The notes beneath the pieces are model-generated. The model worked only from the letters and a program-made list of their open reading frames with translations. It was not told the origin of the DNA and did not search any database. The position numbers and the translations under genes are program-made. From Pterois miles (lineage: Eukaryota; Chordata; Actinopteri; Perciformes; Scorpaenidae): a stretch of DNA of 64,000 nucleotides. Within the stretch, counting starts at the first letter, position 1. Each line of letters opens with the position of its first letter. The stretch is taken from positions 139,001 through 203,000 of the forward strand of contig CAMQGK010000607.1 in the NCBI GenBank assembly GCA_947000775.1, read 5' to 3'. Positions 24,317 through 36,830 of this stretch are shown here, in pieces.

Positions 24317-26700
24317 CAAAGTATAGTATGTTGAAAAATTTCTTGCAAAAAAGTCATAGTATAGCATGTCGATAAATTTCATGAAAAAAAGTCATGGTAT
24401 AGCATGTCGAGTAATTCCTTTAAAAAATTTCATAGTATAGTTTGTCCAAAAATTTCACGAAAACAAGTCATAGTATAGTATGTTGAAAAATTTCATGAAA
24501 AAAAGTCATAGTATAGTATGTCGAAAAATTTCATGAAAAAAGTCAAAGTATAGTATGTTGAAAAATTTCTTGAAAAAAAAGTCATAGTATAGTATATCGA
24601 CAAATTTCATGAAAAAAGTCATAGTATAGTATGTTAAAAAATTTGTTGAAACATTCATTGTATTGTATGTCAAAAAATTTCATGAAAAAGTCATAGTATA
24701 GTATATCCAAAAATTTCATGAAAACTTGATAGTGTAGTATGTTGAAGAAATTTCATGAAAAAAGTCATCGTTTAGTATGTCGACAAATTTCATGTTAAAA
24801 GTCATAGTATAGTATGTCGACAAATTTCATGTTAAAAGTCATAGTATAGTATGTCGACAAATTTCATGACAAAAGTCATAGTATAGCATGTCGACAAATG
24901 TTAGGAAAAGTTATATAATAGCATGTCGACAAATTTCTTAAAAAAATTTCGTAGTATAGTATATCCAAAAATTTCACGAAAAAAAGTCATAGTATAGTAT
25001 GTTGAAAAAATTTCATGAAAAAAGTCATAGTATAGTATGTTTACAAATTTTAGGAAAAGTCATATTATAGCATGACGACAAATTTCTTAAAAAAATTTCG
25101 TAGTATAATATATCAAAAAATTTCACGAAAAAAGTCATAGTATAGTATGTCGAAAAATTTCATGAAAAAAGTCAAAGTGTAGTATGTTGAAAAAATTTCT
25201 TGAAAAAAAAGTCATAGTATAGTATGTCGAAATTTTTTTTTTAAAAAAGTCAAAGTATAGTATGTCGAAAAATTTCATGAAAAAAGTCAAAGTATAGTAT
25301 GTTGAAAAAATTCCTTGAAAAAAAAGTCATAGTATAGTATGTCGAAAATTTTTTTTTTTAAAAAAGTCAAAGTATAGTATGTCGAAAATTTTCATGAAAA
25401 AAGTCATAGTATAGTAAGTTGAAAAATTTCTGGAAATAAAGTCAGAGTAAAGTAAGTTTAAAAATTTAATGAAAAAAGTCAAAGTAGAGTATGTTGAAAA
25501 ATTTCTTGAAAAAATAGTCATAGTAAAGTAAGTTTAAAAATTTCATGAAAAAAGTCAAAGTGTAGTATGTTGAAAAATTTCTTGAAAAAAAAGTCATAGT
25601 ATAGTATGTCAAAAAATTTCATGAAAACAGTCAAAGTATAGTATGTTGAAAAATTTCTTGAAAAAAAAGGCATAGTACAGCATGTCGAAAAATTTCATGA
25701 AAAAAGTCAAAGTATAGTATGTTGAAAAATTTCTTGGAAAAAAAAGTCATAGTATAGTATGTTGAAAAGTTTCATAAAAAAAAAGTCATAGTATAGTGTG
25801 TCGAAAAATTTCATGAAAAAAGTCAAAGTATAGTATGTCGAAAAATTTCATGAAAAAAGTCAAAGTATAGTATGTTGAAAAATTTCTTGAAAAAAAAGTC
25901 ATAGTATAGCATGTCGAAAAATTTCATGAAAAAAGTCAAAGTATAGTATGTTGAAAAATTTCTTGAAAAAAAAGTCATAGTATAGTATGTCGAAAACTTT
26001 CATGAAAAAAGTCATAGTTTAGTATTTTGAAAAGTTTCATGAAAAAGGTCACAGTATAGTATGTCGAAAAATTTCATGAAAAAAGTGAAAGTATTGTATG
26101 TTGAAAAATTTTTTGAAAAAAAAGTCATAGTTTAGGATGTTGAAAAGTTTCATGAAAAAGGTCACAGTATAGTATGTCAAAAAATTTCATGAAAAAAGTC
26201 ATAGTATAGTAAGTTGAAAAATTTCTCGAAATAAAGTCAGAGTAAAGTAAGTTTAAAAATTTCATGACAAAAGTCAAAGTATAGTATGTTGAAAAATTTC
26301 TTGAAAAAAAGTCAAAGTATAGTATGTTGAAAAATTCCTTGAAAAAATATCATAGTATAGTATGTCGAAAAATTATATGAAAAAAGTCATAGTATAGCAT
26401 GTCGACAAATTTTAGGAAAAGTCATATTATAGCATGTCGACAAATTTCTGAAAAAGATTTCGTAGTATAGTATATCCAAAAACTTCACGAAAAAAGTCAT
26501 AGTATAGTATGTTGAAAAATTTCTTGAAAAAAAAATCATAGTATAGTATGTCGAAAAATTTCATGAAAAAAGTCAAAGTATAGTATGTTGAAAAATTCCT
26601 TGAAAAAATATCATAGTATAGTATGTCGAAAAATTATATGAAAAAAGTCAAAGTATAGTATGTCGAAAAATTTCATGAAAAAAAAGTCATAGTATAGTAT
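24317..26700 (+). repeat. Satellite array with T-tract monomers
   Basis: About 64 monomers. The GTCGAGTAATTCC cassette occurs near 24,407 and a GTCGACAAATTTCATG run at about 24,780-24,895. Two monomers 116 bp apart have their AAAAATTTC core replaced by a T run: T10 at 25,233-25,242 and T11 at 25,349-25,359, each flanked by A runs. The same paired arrangement recurs at 28.35 kb and 30.8 kb. No gene is visible. Confidence 0.92.
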
Positions 26701-28543
26701 GTCGAGTAATTCCTTTAAAAAATTTCATAGTATAGTTTGTCCAAAAATTTCACGAAAACAAGTCATAGTATAGTATGTTAAAAAATTTCATGAAAAAAAG
26801 TCATAGTATAGTATGTCGAAAAATTTCATGAAAAAAGTCAAAGTATAGTATGTTGAAAAATTTCTTGAAAAAAAAAGTCATTGTATAGTATGTCGAAAAC
26901 TTTCATGAAAAAAGTCATAGTTTAGTATTTTGAAAAGTTTCATGAAAAAGGTCACAGTATAGTATGTCGAAAAATTTCATGGAAAAAGTGAAAGTATTGT
27001 ATGTTGAAAAAATTCTTGAAAAAAAGTCATAGTTTAGGATGTTGAAAAGTTTCATGAAAAAGGTCACAGTATAGTATGTCAAAAAATTTCATGAAAAAAG
27101 TCATAGTATAGTAAGTTGAAAAATTTCTCGAAATAAAGTCAGAGTAAAGTAAGTTTAAAAATTTCATGACAAAAGTCAAAGTATAGTATGTTGAAAAATT
27201 TCTTGAAAAAAGTCATATTATAGTATGTTGAAAAATTTCATGAAAAAAGACATAGTATAGTATGTTAAAAAAAATTGTTAAAAAATTCATTGTATTGTAT
27301 GTCAAAAAATTTCATGAAAAAGTCATAGTATAGTATATCCAAAAATTTGCTGAAAACTTGATAGTGTAGTATGTTGAAGAAATTTCATGAAAAAAGTCAT
27401 CGTTTAGTATGTCGAAAAATTTCTTGCAAAAAAGTCATAGTATAGTATGTTGAAAAAATTTCATGAAAAAAGTCATAGTATAGTATGTCGACAAATTTTA
27501 GGAAAAGTCATAGTATAGCATGTCGACAAATTTCTTAAAAAAAATTTGTAGAATAGCATATCCAAAAATTTCCCGAAAAAAAGTCATAGTATAGTATATC
27601 GACAAATTTCATGAAAAATGTCAAAGTATAGTATGTTGAAAAGTTTCTTGAAAAAAGTCATATTATAGAATGTTGAAAAATTTCATGAAAAAAGTCATAG
27701 TATAGTATGTTAAAAAATTTGTTGAAAAATTCATTGTATTGTATGTCAAAAAATTTCATGAAAAAGTCATAGTATAGTATATCCAAAAATTTCATGAAAA
27801 CTTGATAGTGTAGTATGTTGAAGAAATTTCATGAAAAAAGTCATCGTTTAGTATGTCGACAAATTTCATGTTAAAAGTCATAGTATAGTATGTCGACAAA
27901 TTTCATGTTAAAAGTCATAGTATAGTATGTCGACAAATTTCATGATAAAAGTCATAGTATAGTATGTCGACAAATTTCATGATAAAAGTCATAGTATAGC
28001 ATGTCGACAAATGTTAGGAAAAGTTATATTATAGCATGTCGACAAATTTCTTAAAAAAATTTCGTAGTATAGTATATCCAAAAATTTCACGAAATAAAGT
28101 CATAGTATAGTATGTTGAAAAAATTTCATGAGAAAAGTCATAGTATAGTATGTTTACAAATTTTAGGAAAAGTCATATTATAGCATGACGACAAATTTCT
28201 TAAAAAAAATTTCGTAGTATAATATATCAAAAAATTTCACGAAAAAAGTCATAGTATAGTATGTCGAAAAATTTCATGAAAAAAGTCAAAGTATAGTGTG
28301 TTGAAAAAATTCCTTGAAAAAAAAAGTCATAGTATAGTATGTCGAAAATTTTTTTTTAAAAAAGTCAAAGTATAGTATGTCGAAAAATTTCATGAAAAAA
28401 GTCAAAGTATAGTATGTTGAAAAAATTCCTTGAAAAAAAAGTCATAGTATAGTATGTCGAAAATTTTTTTTTAAAAAAGTCAAAGTATAGTATGTCGAAA
28501 ATTTTCATGAAAAAAGTCATAGTATAGTAAGTTGAAAAATTTC
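26701..28543 (+). repeat. ~2.43 kb-spaced array duplication, copy 1
   Basis: Starts at the GTCGAGTAATTCC cassette. It shares with 29,165-30,968 the order of rare variants: AAGTCATTGTATAG, GTGAAAGTATTG, a TTGTTAAAAAATTCATTG junction, CATCGTTTAGTATG, a GTCGAC run, CATGACGACAAATTTC and two T9 monomers (28,349 and 28,464). The offset is about 2,414-2,432 bp through most of its length. No gene is visible. Confidence 0.85.
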
Positions 28544-29164
28544 ATGTTAAAAGTCATAGTATAGTATGTCGACAAATTTCATGATAAAAGTCATAGTATA
28601 GTATGTCGACAAATTTCATGATAAAAGTCATAGTATAGTATGTCGACAAATGTTAGGAAAAGTCATATTATAGCATGTCCACAAATTTCTTAAAAAATTT
28701 TCGTAGTATAGTATATCCAAAAATTTCACGAAAAAAAGTCATAGTATAGTATGTTGAAAAAATTTCATGAAAAAAAGTCATAGTATAGTATGTCGACAAA
28801 TTTTAGGAAAAGTCATATTATAGCATGTCGACAAATTTTAGGAAAAGTCATATTATAGCATGTCGACAAATTTCTGAAAAAGATTTCGTAGTATAGTATA
28901 TCCAAAAACTTCACGAAAAAAGTCATAGTATAGTATGTTGAAAAATTTCTTGAAAAAAAAATCATAGTATAGTATGTCGAAAAATTTCATGAAAAAAGTC
29001 AAAGTATAGTATGTTGAAAAATTTCATGAAAAAAAGTCATAGTATAGTATGTCAAAAAATTTCATGAAAAAAGTCAAAGTATAGTATGTTGAAAAATTTC
29101 TTGCAAAAAAGTCATAGTATAGCATGTCGATAAATTTCATGAAAAAAAGTCATGGTATAGCATG
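28544..29164 (+). repeat. Satellite module between 2.43-kb copies
   Basis: A GTCGAC-rich module: CATGATAAAAG units, then GTCGACAAATGTTAGG, then GCATGTCCACAAATTTC, and paired GTCGACAAATTTTAGG short units. The same module order recurs at about 31.68-32.3 kb and many times after 35 kb, marking it as a building block of the later HORs. Confidence 0.85.
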
Positions 29165-30968
29165 TCGAGTAATTCCTTTAAAAAATTTCATAGTATAGTT
29201 TGTCCAAAAATTTCACGAAAACAAGTCATAGTATAGTATGTTAAAAAATTTCATGAAAAAAAGTCATAGTATAGTATGTTGAAAAATTTCTTGAAAAAAA
29301 AAGTCATTGTATAGTATGTCGAAAACTTTCATGAAAAAAGTCATAGTTTAGTATTTTGAAAAGTTTCATGAAAAAGGTCACAGTATAGTATGTCGAAAAA
29401 TTTCATGGAAAAAGTGAAAGTATTGTATGTTGAAAAAATTCTTGAAAAAAAGTCATAGTTTAGGATGTTGAAAAGTTTCATGAAAAAGGTCACAGTATAG
29501 TATGTCAAAAAATTTCATGAAAAAAGTCATAGTATAGTAAGTTGAAAAATTTCTCGAAATAAAGTCAGAGTAAAGTAAGTTTAAAAATTTCATGACAAAA
29601 GTCAAAGTATAGTATGTTGAAAAATTTCTTGAAAAAAGTCATATTATAGTATGTTGAAAAATTTCATGAAAAAAGACATAGTATAGTATGTTAAAAAAAA
29701 TTGTTAAAAAATTCATTGTATTGTATGTCAAAAAATTTCATGAAAAAGTCATAGTATAGTATATCCAAAAATTTGCTGAAAACTTGATAGTGTAGTATGT
29801 TGAAGAAATTTCATGAAAAAAGTCATCGTTTAGTATGTCGAAAAATTTCTTGCAAAAAAGTCATAGTATAGTATGTTGAAAAAATTTCATGAAAAAAGTC
29901 ATAGTATAGTATGTCGACAAATTTTAGGAAAAGTCATAGTATAGCATGTCGACAAATTTCTTAAAAAAAATTTGTAGAATAGCATATCCAAAAATTTCCC
30001 GAAAAAAAGTCATAGTATAGTATATCGACAAATTTCATGAAAAATGTCAAAGTATAGTATGTTGAAAAGTTTCTTGAAAAAAGTCATATTATAGAATGTT
30101 GAAAAATTTCATGAAAAAAGTCATAGTATAGTATGTTAAAAAATTTGTTGAAAAATTCATTGTATTGTATGTCAAAAAATTTCATGAAAAAGTCATAGTA
30201 TAGTATATCCAAAAATTTCATGAAAACTTGATAGTGTAGTATGTTGAAGAAATTTCATGAAAAAAGTCATCGTTTAGTATGTCGACAAATTTCATGTTAA
30301 AAGTCATAGTATAGTATGTCGACAAATTTCATGTTAAAAGTCATAGTATAGTATGTCGACAAATTTCATGATAAAAGTCATAGTATAGTATGTCGACAAA
30401 TTTCATGATAAAAGTCATAGTATAGCATGTCGACAAATGTTAGGAAAAGTTATAATATAGCATGTCGACAAATTTCTTAAAAAAATTTCGTAGTATAGTA
30501 TATCCAAAAATTTCACGAAATAAAGTCATAGTATAGTATGTTGAAAAAATTTCATGAGAAAAGTCATAGTATAGTATGTTTACAAATTTTAGGAAAAGTC
30601 ATATTATAGCATGACGACAAATTTCTTAAAAAAATTTCGTAGTATAATATATCAAAAAATTTCACGAAAAAAGTCATAGTATAGTATGTCGAAAAATTTC
30701 ATGAAAAAAAGTCAAAGTATAGTGTGTTGAAAAAATTCCTTGAAAAAAAAGTCATAGTATAGTATGTCGAAAATTTTTTTTTAAAAAAGTCAAAGTATAG
30801 TATGTCGAAAAATTTCATGAAAAAAGTCAAAGTATAGTATGTTGAAAAAATTCCTTGAAAAAAAAGTCATAGTATAGTATGTCGAAAATTTTTTTTTAAA
30901 AAAGTCAAAGTATAGTATGTCGAAAATTTTCATGAAAAAAGTCATAGTATAGTAAGTTGAAAAATTTC
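29165..30968 (+). repeat. ~2.43 kb-spaced array duplication, copy 2
   Basis: Second copy of the 26.7-28.5 kb block, one monomer shorter near 29,275. It ends where GTAAGTTGAAAAATTTCTGG replaces the copy-1 GTAAGTTGAAAAATTTCATG. T9 monomers lie at 30,774-30,782 and 30,889-30,897, 115 bp apart as in copy 1. No gene is visible. Confidence 0.85.
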
Positions 30969-31549
30969 TGGAAATAAAGTCAGAGTAAAGTAAGTTGAAA
31001 AATTTAATGAAAAAAGTCAAAGTAGAGTATGTTGAAAAATTTCTTGAAAAAATAGTCATAGTAAAGTAAGTTTAAAAATTTCATGAAAAAAGTCAAAGTG
31101 TAGTATGTTGAAAAATTTCTTGAAAAAAAAGTCATAGTATAGTATGTCAAAAAATTTCATGAAAACAGTCAAAGTATAGTATGTTGAAAAATTTCTTGAA
31201 AAAAAAGGCTTAGTACAGCATGTCGAAAAATTTCATGAAAAAAGTCATAGTATAGTATGTCGATAAATCTCATGAAAAAAAGTCATAGTATAGCATGTCG
31301 AGTAATTCCTTAAAAAAATTTCATAGTATAGTTTGTCCAAAAATTTCACGAAAACAAGTCATAGTATAGTATGTCAAAAAATTTCACGAAAAAAAGTCAT
31401 AGTATAGTATGTTGAAAAATTTCTTGAAAAAAAAGTCACAGTATAGTATGTCGAAAAATTTCATGAAAAAAGTCATAGTATAGTATGTTGAAAAATTTCT
31501 TGAAAAAAAAGTCATAGTATAGTATGTTAAAAAATTTGTTGAAAAATTC
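30969..31549 (+). repeat. Satellite array, ordinary monomers
   Basis: About 15 monomers, including AGTCAGAGTAAAGTAAGTTG and GGCTTAGTACAGCATG variants and a GTCGAGTAATTCC cassette near 31,300. It parallels 25.4-25.7 kb and 34.3-34.7 kb. No gene is visible. Confidence 0.9.
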
Positions 31550-34500
31550 ATTGTATTGTATGTCAAAGAATTTCATGAAAAAGTCATAGTATAGTATATC
31601 CAAAAATTTCCTGAAAACTTGATAGTGTAGTATGTTGAAGAAATTTCATGAAAAAAGTCATCGTTTAGTAGGTCGACAAATTTCATGTTAAAAGTCATAG
31701 TATAGTATGTCGACAAATTTCATGTTAAAAGTCATAGTATAGTATGTCGACAAATTTCATGATAAGTCATAGTATAGTATGTCGACAAATTTCATGATAA
31801 AAGTCATAGTATAGTATGTCGACAAATGTTAGGAAAAGTCATATTATAGCATGTCCACAAATTTCTTAAAAAAATTTCGTAGTATAGTATATCCAAAAAT
31901 TTCACGAAAAAAAGTCATAGTATAGTATGTTGAAAAAATTTCATGAAAAAAGTCATAGTATAGTATGTCGACAAATTTTAGTAAAAGTCATATTATAGCA
32001 TGTCGACAAATTTTAGGAAAAGTCATATTATAGCATGTCGACAAATTTCTGAAAAAGATTTCGTAGTATAGTATATCCAAAAACTTCACGAAAAAAGTCA
32101 TAGTATAGTATGTTGAAAAATTTCTTGAAAAAAAAATCATAGTATAGTATGTCGAAAAATTTCATGAAAAAAGTCAAAGTATAGTATGTTGAAAAATTCC
32201 TTAAAAAATATCATATTGTAGTATGTCGAAAAATTATATGAAAAAAGTCAAAGTATAGTATGTCGAAAAATTTCTTGCAAAAAAGTCATAGTATAGCATG
32301 TCGATAAATTTCATGAAAAAAAGTCATGGTATAGCATGTCGAGTAATTCCTTTAAAAAATTTCATAGTATAGTTTGTCCAAAAATTTCACGAAAACAAGT
32401 CATAGTATAGTATGTTAAAAAATTTCATGAAAAAAAGTCATAGTATAGTATGTCGAAAAATTTCATGAAAAAAGTGAAAGTATAGTATGTTGAAAAATTT
32501 CTTGAAAAAAGTCAAAGTATAGTATGTTGAAAAATTTCTTGAAAAAAAAGTCATAGTATAGTATGTTGAAAAGTTTCATGAAAAAAAAGTCATAGTATAG
32601 TGTGTCGAAAAATTTCATGAAAAAAGTCAAAGTATAGTATGTCGAAAAATTTCATGAAAAAAGTCAAAGTATAGTATGTTGAAAAATTTCTTGAAAAAAA
32701 AGTCATAGTATAGCATGTCGAAAAATTTCATGAAAAAAGTCAAAGTATAGTATGTTGAAAAATTTCTTGAAAAAAAAAGTCATAGTATAGTATGTCGAAA
32801 ACTTTCATGAAAAAAGTCATAGTTTAGTATTTTGAAAAGTTTCATGAAAAAGGTCACAGTATAGTATGTCGAAAAATTTCATGAAAAAAGTGAAAGTATT
32901 GTATGTTGAAAAAATTCTTGAAAAAAAAGTCATAGTTTAGTATGTCGAAAACTTTCATGAAAAAAGTCATAGTTTAGGATGTTGAAAAGATTCATGAAAA
33001 AGGTCACAGTATAGTATGTCAAAAAATTTCATGAAAAAAGTCATAGTATAGTAAGTTGAAAAATTTCTCGAAATAAAGTCAGAGTAAAGTAAGTTTAAAA
33101 ATTTCATGACAAAAGTCAAAGTATAGTATGTTGAAAAATTTCTTGAAAAAAGTCATATTAAAGTATGTTGAAAAATTTCATGAAAAAAGTCATAGTATAG
33201 TATGTTAAAAAAAATTGTCAAAAAATTCATTGTACTGTATGTCAAAAAATTTCATGAAAAAGTTATAGTATAGTATATCCAAAAATTTGCTGAAAACTTG
33301 ATAGTGTAGTATGTTGAAGAAATTTCATGAAAAAAGTCATCGTTTAGTATGTCGAAAAATTTCTTGCAAAAAAGTCATAGTATAGTATGTTGAAAAAATT
33401 TCATGAAAAAAGTCATAGTATAGTATGTCGACAAATTTTAGGAAAAGTCATAGCATAGCATGTCGACAAATTTCTTAAAAAAATTTTGTAGAATAGCATA
33501 TCCAAAAATTTCACGAAAAAAAGTCATAGTATAGTATGTTGAAAAATTTCTTGAAAAAAAAGTCACAGTATAGTATGTAGAAAAATTTCATGAAAAAAGT
33601 CATAGTATAGAATGTTGAAAAATTTCTTGAAAAAAAAGTCATAGTATAGTATGTTGAAAAATTTCTTGAAAAAAAGTCATATTATAGTATGTTGAAAAAT
33701 TTCTTGAAAAAAGTCGTAGTATAGAATGTTGAAAAATTTCATGAAAAAAGTCGTAGTATAGAATGTTGAAAAATTTCATGAAAAAAGTCATAGTATAGAA
33801 TGTTGAAAAATTTCATGAAAAAAGTCATAGTATAGAATGTCGAAAAATTTCATGATAAAAGTCATAGTATAGTATGTCGAAAAATTTCATGAAAAAAGTG
33901 AAAGTATTGTATGTTGAAAAAATTCCTTGAAAAAATATCATAGTATAGTATGTCGAAAAATTATATGAAAAAAGTCAAACTATAGTATGTCGAAAAATTT
34001 CATGAAAAAAAAGTCATAGTATAGTATGTCAAAAAATTTCATGAAAAAAGTCAAAGTATAGTATGTTGAAAAATTTCTTGCAAAAAAGTCATAGTATAGC
34101 ATGTCGATAAATTTCATGAAAAAAAGTCATGGTATAGCATGTCGAGTAATTCCTTTAAAAAATTTCATAGTATAGTTTGTCCAAAAATTTCACGAAAACA
34201 AGTCATAGTATAATATGTCAAAAAATTTCACGAAAAAAAGTCATAGTATAGTATGTTGAAAAGTTTCATGAAAAAAAAGTCATAGTATAGTAAGTTGAAA
34301 AATTTCTGGAAATAAAGTCAGAGTAAAGTAAGTTTAAAAATTTAATGAAAAAAGTCAAAGTAGAGTATGTTGAAAAATTTCTTGAAAAAATAGTCATAGT
34401 AAAGTAAGTTTAAAAATTTCATGAAAAAAGTCAGTGTAGTATGTTGAAAAATTTCTTGAAAAAAAATTCATAGTATAGTATGTCAAAAAATTTCATGAAA

Positions 34501-36115
34501 AAAGTCAAAGTATAGTATGTTGAAAAATTTCTTGAAAAAAAAGGCATAGTACAGCATGTCGAAAAATTTCATGAAAAAAGTCATAGTATAGTATGTTGAA
34601 AAATTTCTTGCAAAAAAGTCATGGTATAGCATGTCGATAAATCTCATGAAAAAAAGTCAGAGTATAGCATGTCGAGTAATTCCTTAAAAAAATTTCATAG
34701 TATAGTTTGTCCAAATATTTCACGAAAACAAGTTATAGTATAGTATGTCAAAAAATTTCACGAAAAAAAGTCATAGTATAGTATGTTGAAAAATTTCTTG
34801 AAAAAAAAGTCACAGTATAGTATGTCGAAAAATTTCATGAAAAAAGTCATAGTATAGTATGTTGAAAAATTTCTTGAAAAAAAAGTCATAGTATAGTATG
34901 TCGAAAAATTTCATGAAATAGTCAAAGTATAGTATGTTGAAAAATTTCTTGAAAAAAAGTCATATTATAGTATGTTGAAAAATTTCATGAAAAAAGTCGT
35001 AGTATAGAATGTTGAAAAATTTCATGAAAAAAGTCATAGTATAGAATGTCGAAAAATTTCATGAAAAAGTCAGAGTATAGTATGTTGAAAAATTTCTTGA
35101 AAAAAAAGTCAGAGTATAGTATGTTGAAAAATTTCTTGAAAAAAAAGTCATAGTATAGTATGTTGAAAAATTGTTGAAAAATTCATTGTATTGTATGTCA
35201 AAGAATTTCATGAAAAAGTCATAGTATAGTATATCCAAAAATTTCCTGAAAACTTGATAGTGTAGTATGTTGAAGAAATTTCATGAAAAAAGTCATCGTT
35301 TAGTAGGTCGACAAATTTCATGTTAAAAGTCATAGTATAGTATGTCGACAAATTTCATGATAAAAGTCATAGTATAGTATGTCGACAAATTTCATGATAA
35401 AAGTCATAGTATAGTATGTCGACAAATGTTAGGAAAAGTCATATTATAGCATGTCCACAAATTTCTTAAAAAAATTTCGTAGTATAGTATATCCAAAAAT
35501 TTCACGAAAAAAAGTCATAGTATAGTATGTTGAAAAAATTTCATGAAAAAAGTCATAGTATAGTATGTCGACAAATTTTAGGAAAAGTCATATTATAGCA
35601 TGTCGACAAATTTTAGGAAAAGTCATATTATAGCATGTCGACAAATTTCTGAAAAAGATTTCGTAGTATAGTATATCCAAAAACTTCACGAAAAAAGTCA
35701 TAGTATAGTATGTTGAAAAATTTCTTGAAAAAAAAGTCATAGTATAGTATGTCGAAAAATTTCATGAAAAAAGTCAAAGTATAGTATGTTGAAAAATTCC
35801 TTGAAAAAATATCATAGTATAGTATGTCGAAAAATTATATGAAAAAAGTCAAAGTATAGTATGTCGAAAAATTTCATGTAAAAAAAGTCATAGTATAGTA
35901 TGTCAAAAAATTTCATGAAAAAAGTCAAAGTATAGTATGTTGAAAAATTTCTTGCAAAAAAGTCATAGTATAGCATGTCGATAAATTTCATGAAAAAAAG
36001 TCATGGTATAGCATGTCGAGTAATTCCTTTAAAAAATTTCATAGTATAGTTTGTCCAAAAATTTCACGAAAACAAGTCATAGTATAGTATGTCGAAAAAT
36101 TTCATGAAAAAAGTC
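31550..36115 (+). repeat. Long-range array duplication, partner 1 (~12.12 kb period)
   Basis: This block recurs at about 43.85-48.2 kb. Two private variants lock the register: GTCAAACTATAGTATG at 33,974 and 46,095 (offset 12,121), and CCAAATATTTCACG at 34,711 and 46,833 (offset 12,122); I found neither elsewhere. Offsets drift between about 12,080 and 12,380 across the block because of monomer gains and losses. It ends where GTCAAAG follows the cassette, against GTCATAG in the partner. It contains no gene. Confidence 0.82.
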
Positions 36116-36830
36116 AAAGTATAGTATGTTGAAAAATTTCTTGAAAAAAGTCAAAGTATAGTATGTTGAAAAATTTCTTGAAAAAAAAGTCATAGTATAG
36201 TATGTTGAAAAGTTTCATGAAAAAAAAAGTCATAGTATAGTATGTTGAAAAATTTCTTGAAAAAAAAAGTCATAGTATAGTATGTCGAAAACTTTCATGA
36301 AAAAAGTCAAAGTTTAGTATTTTGAAAAGTTTCATGAAAAAGGTCACAGTATAGTATGTCGAAAAATTTCATGAAAAAAGTGAAAGTATTGTATGTTGAA
36401 AAAATTCTTGAAAAAAAAGTCATAGTTTAGGATGTTGAAAAGATTCATGAAAAAGGTCACAGTATAGTATGTCAAAAAATTTCATGAAAAAAGTCATAGT
36501 ATAGTAAGTTGAAAAATTTCTCGAAATAAAGTCAGAGTAAAGTAAGTTTAAAAATTTCATGACAAAAGTCAAAGTATAGTATGTTGAAAAATTTCTTGAA
36601 AAAAGTCATATTATAGTATGTTGAAAAATTTCATGAAAAAAGTCATAGTATAGTATGTTAAAAAAAATTGTCAAAAAATTCATTGTACTGTATGTCAAAA
36701 AATTTCATGAAAAAGTTATAGTATAGTATATCCAAAAATTTGCTGAAAACTTGATAGTGTAGTATGTTGAAGAAATTTCATGAAAAAAAGTCATCGTTTA
36801 GTATGTCGAAAAATTTCTTGCAAAAAAGTC
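36116..36830 (+). repeat. Satellite array, HOR module
   Basis: Ordinary monomers in the order used by several HOR copies: GTCGAAAACTTTCATG, GTTTAGTATTTTG, GTGAAAGTATTG, GTTTAGGATGTTG, AGTCAGAGTAAAGTAAGTTT, then TTGTCAAAAAATTCATTG with a TGTACTGTATG variant near 36,681. That variant recurs at 33,231, 45,383 (as TTCTTTGTACTG), 49,883, 53,770 and 58,031. No gene is visible. Confidence 0.9.
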
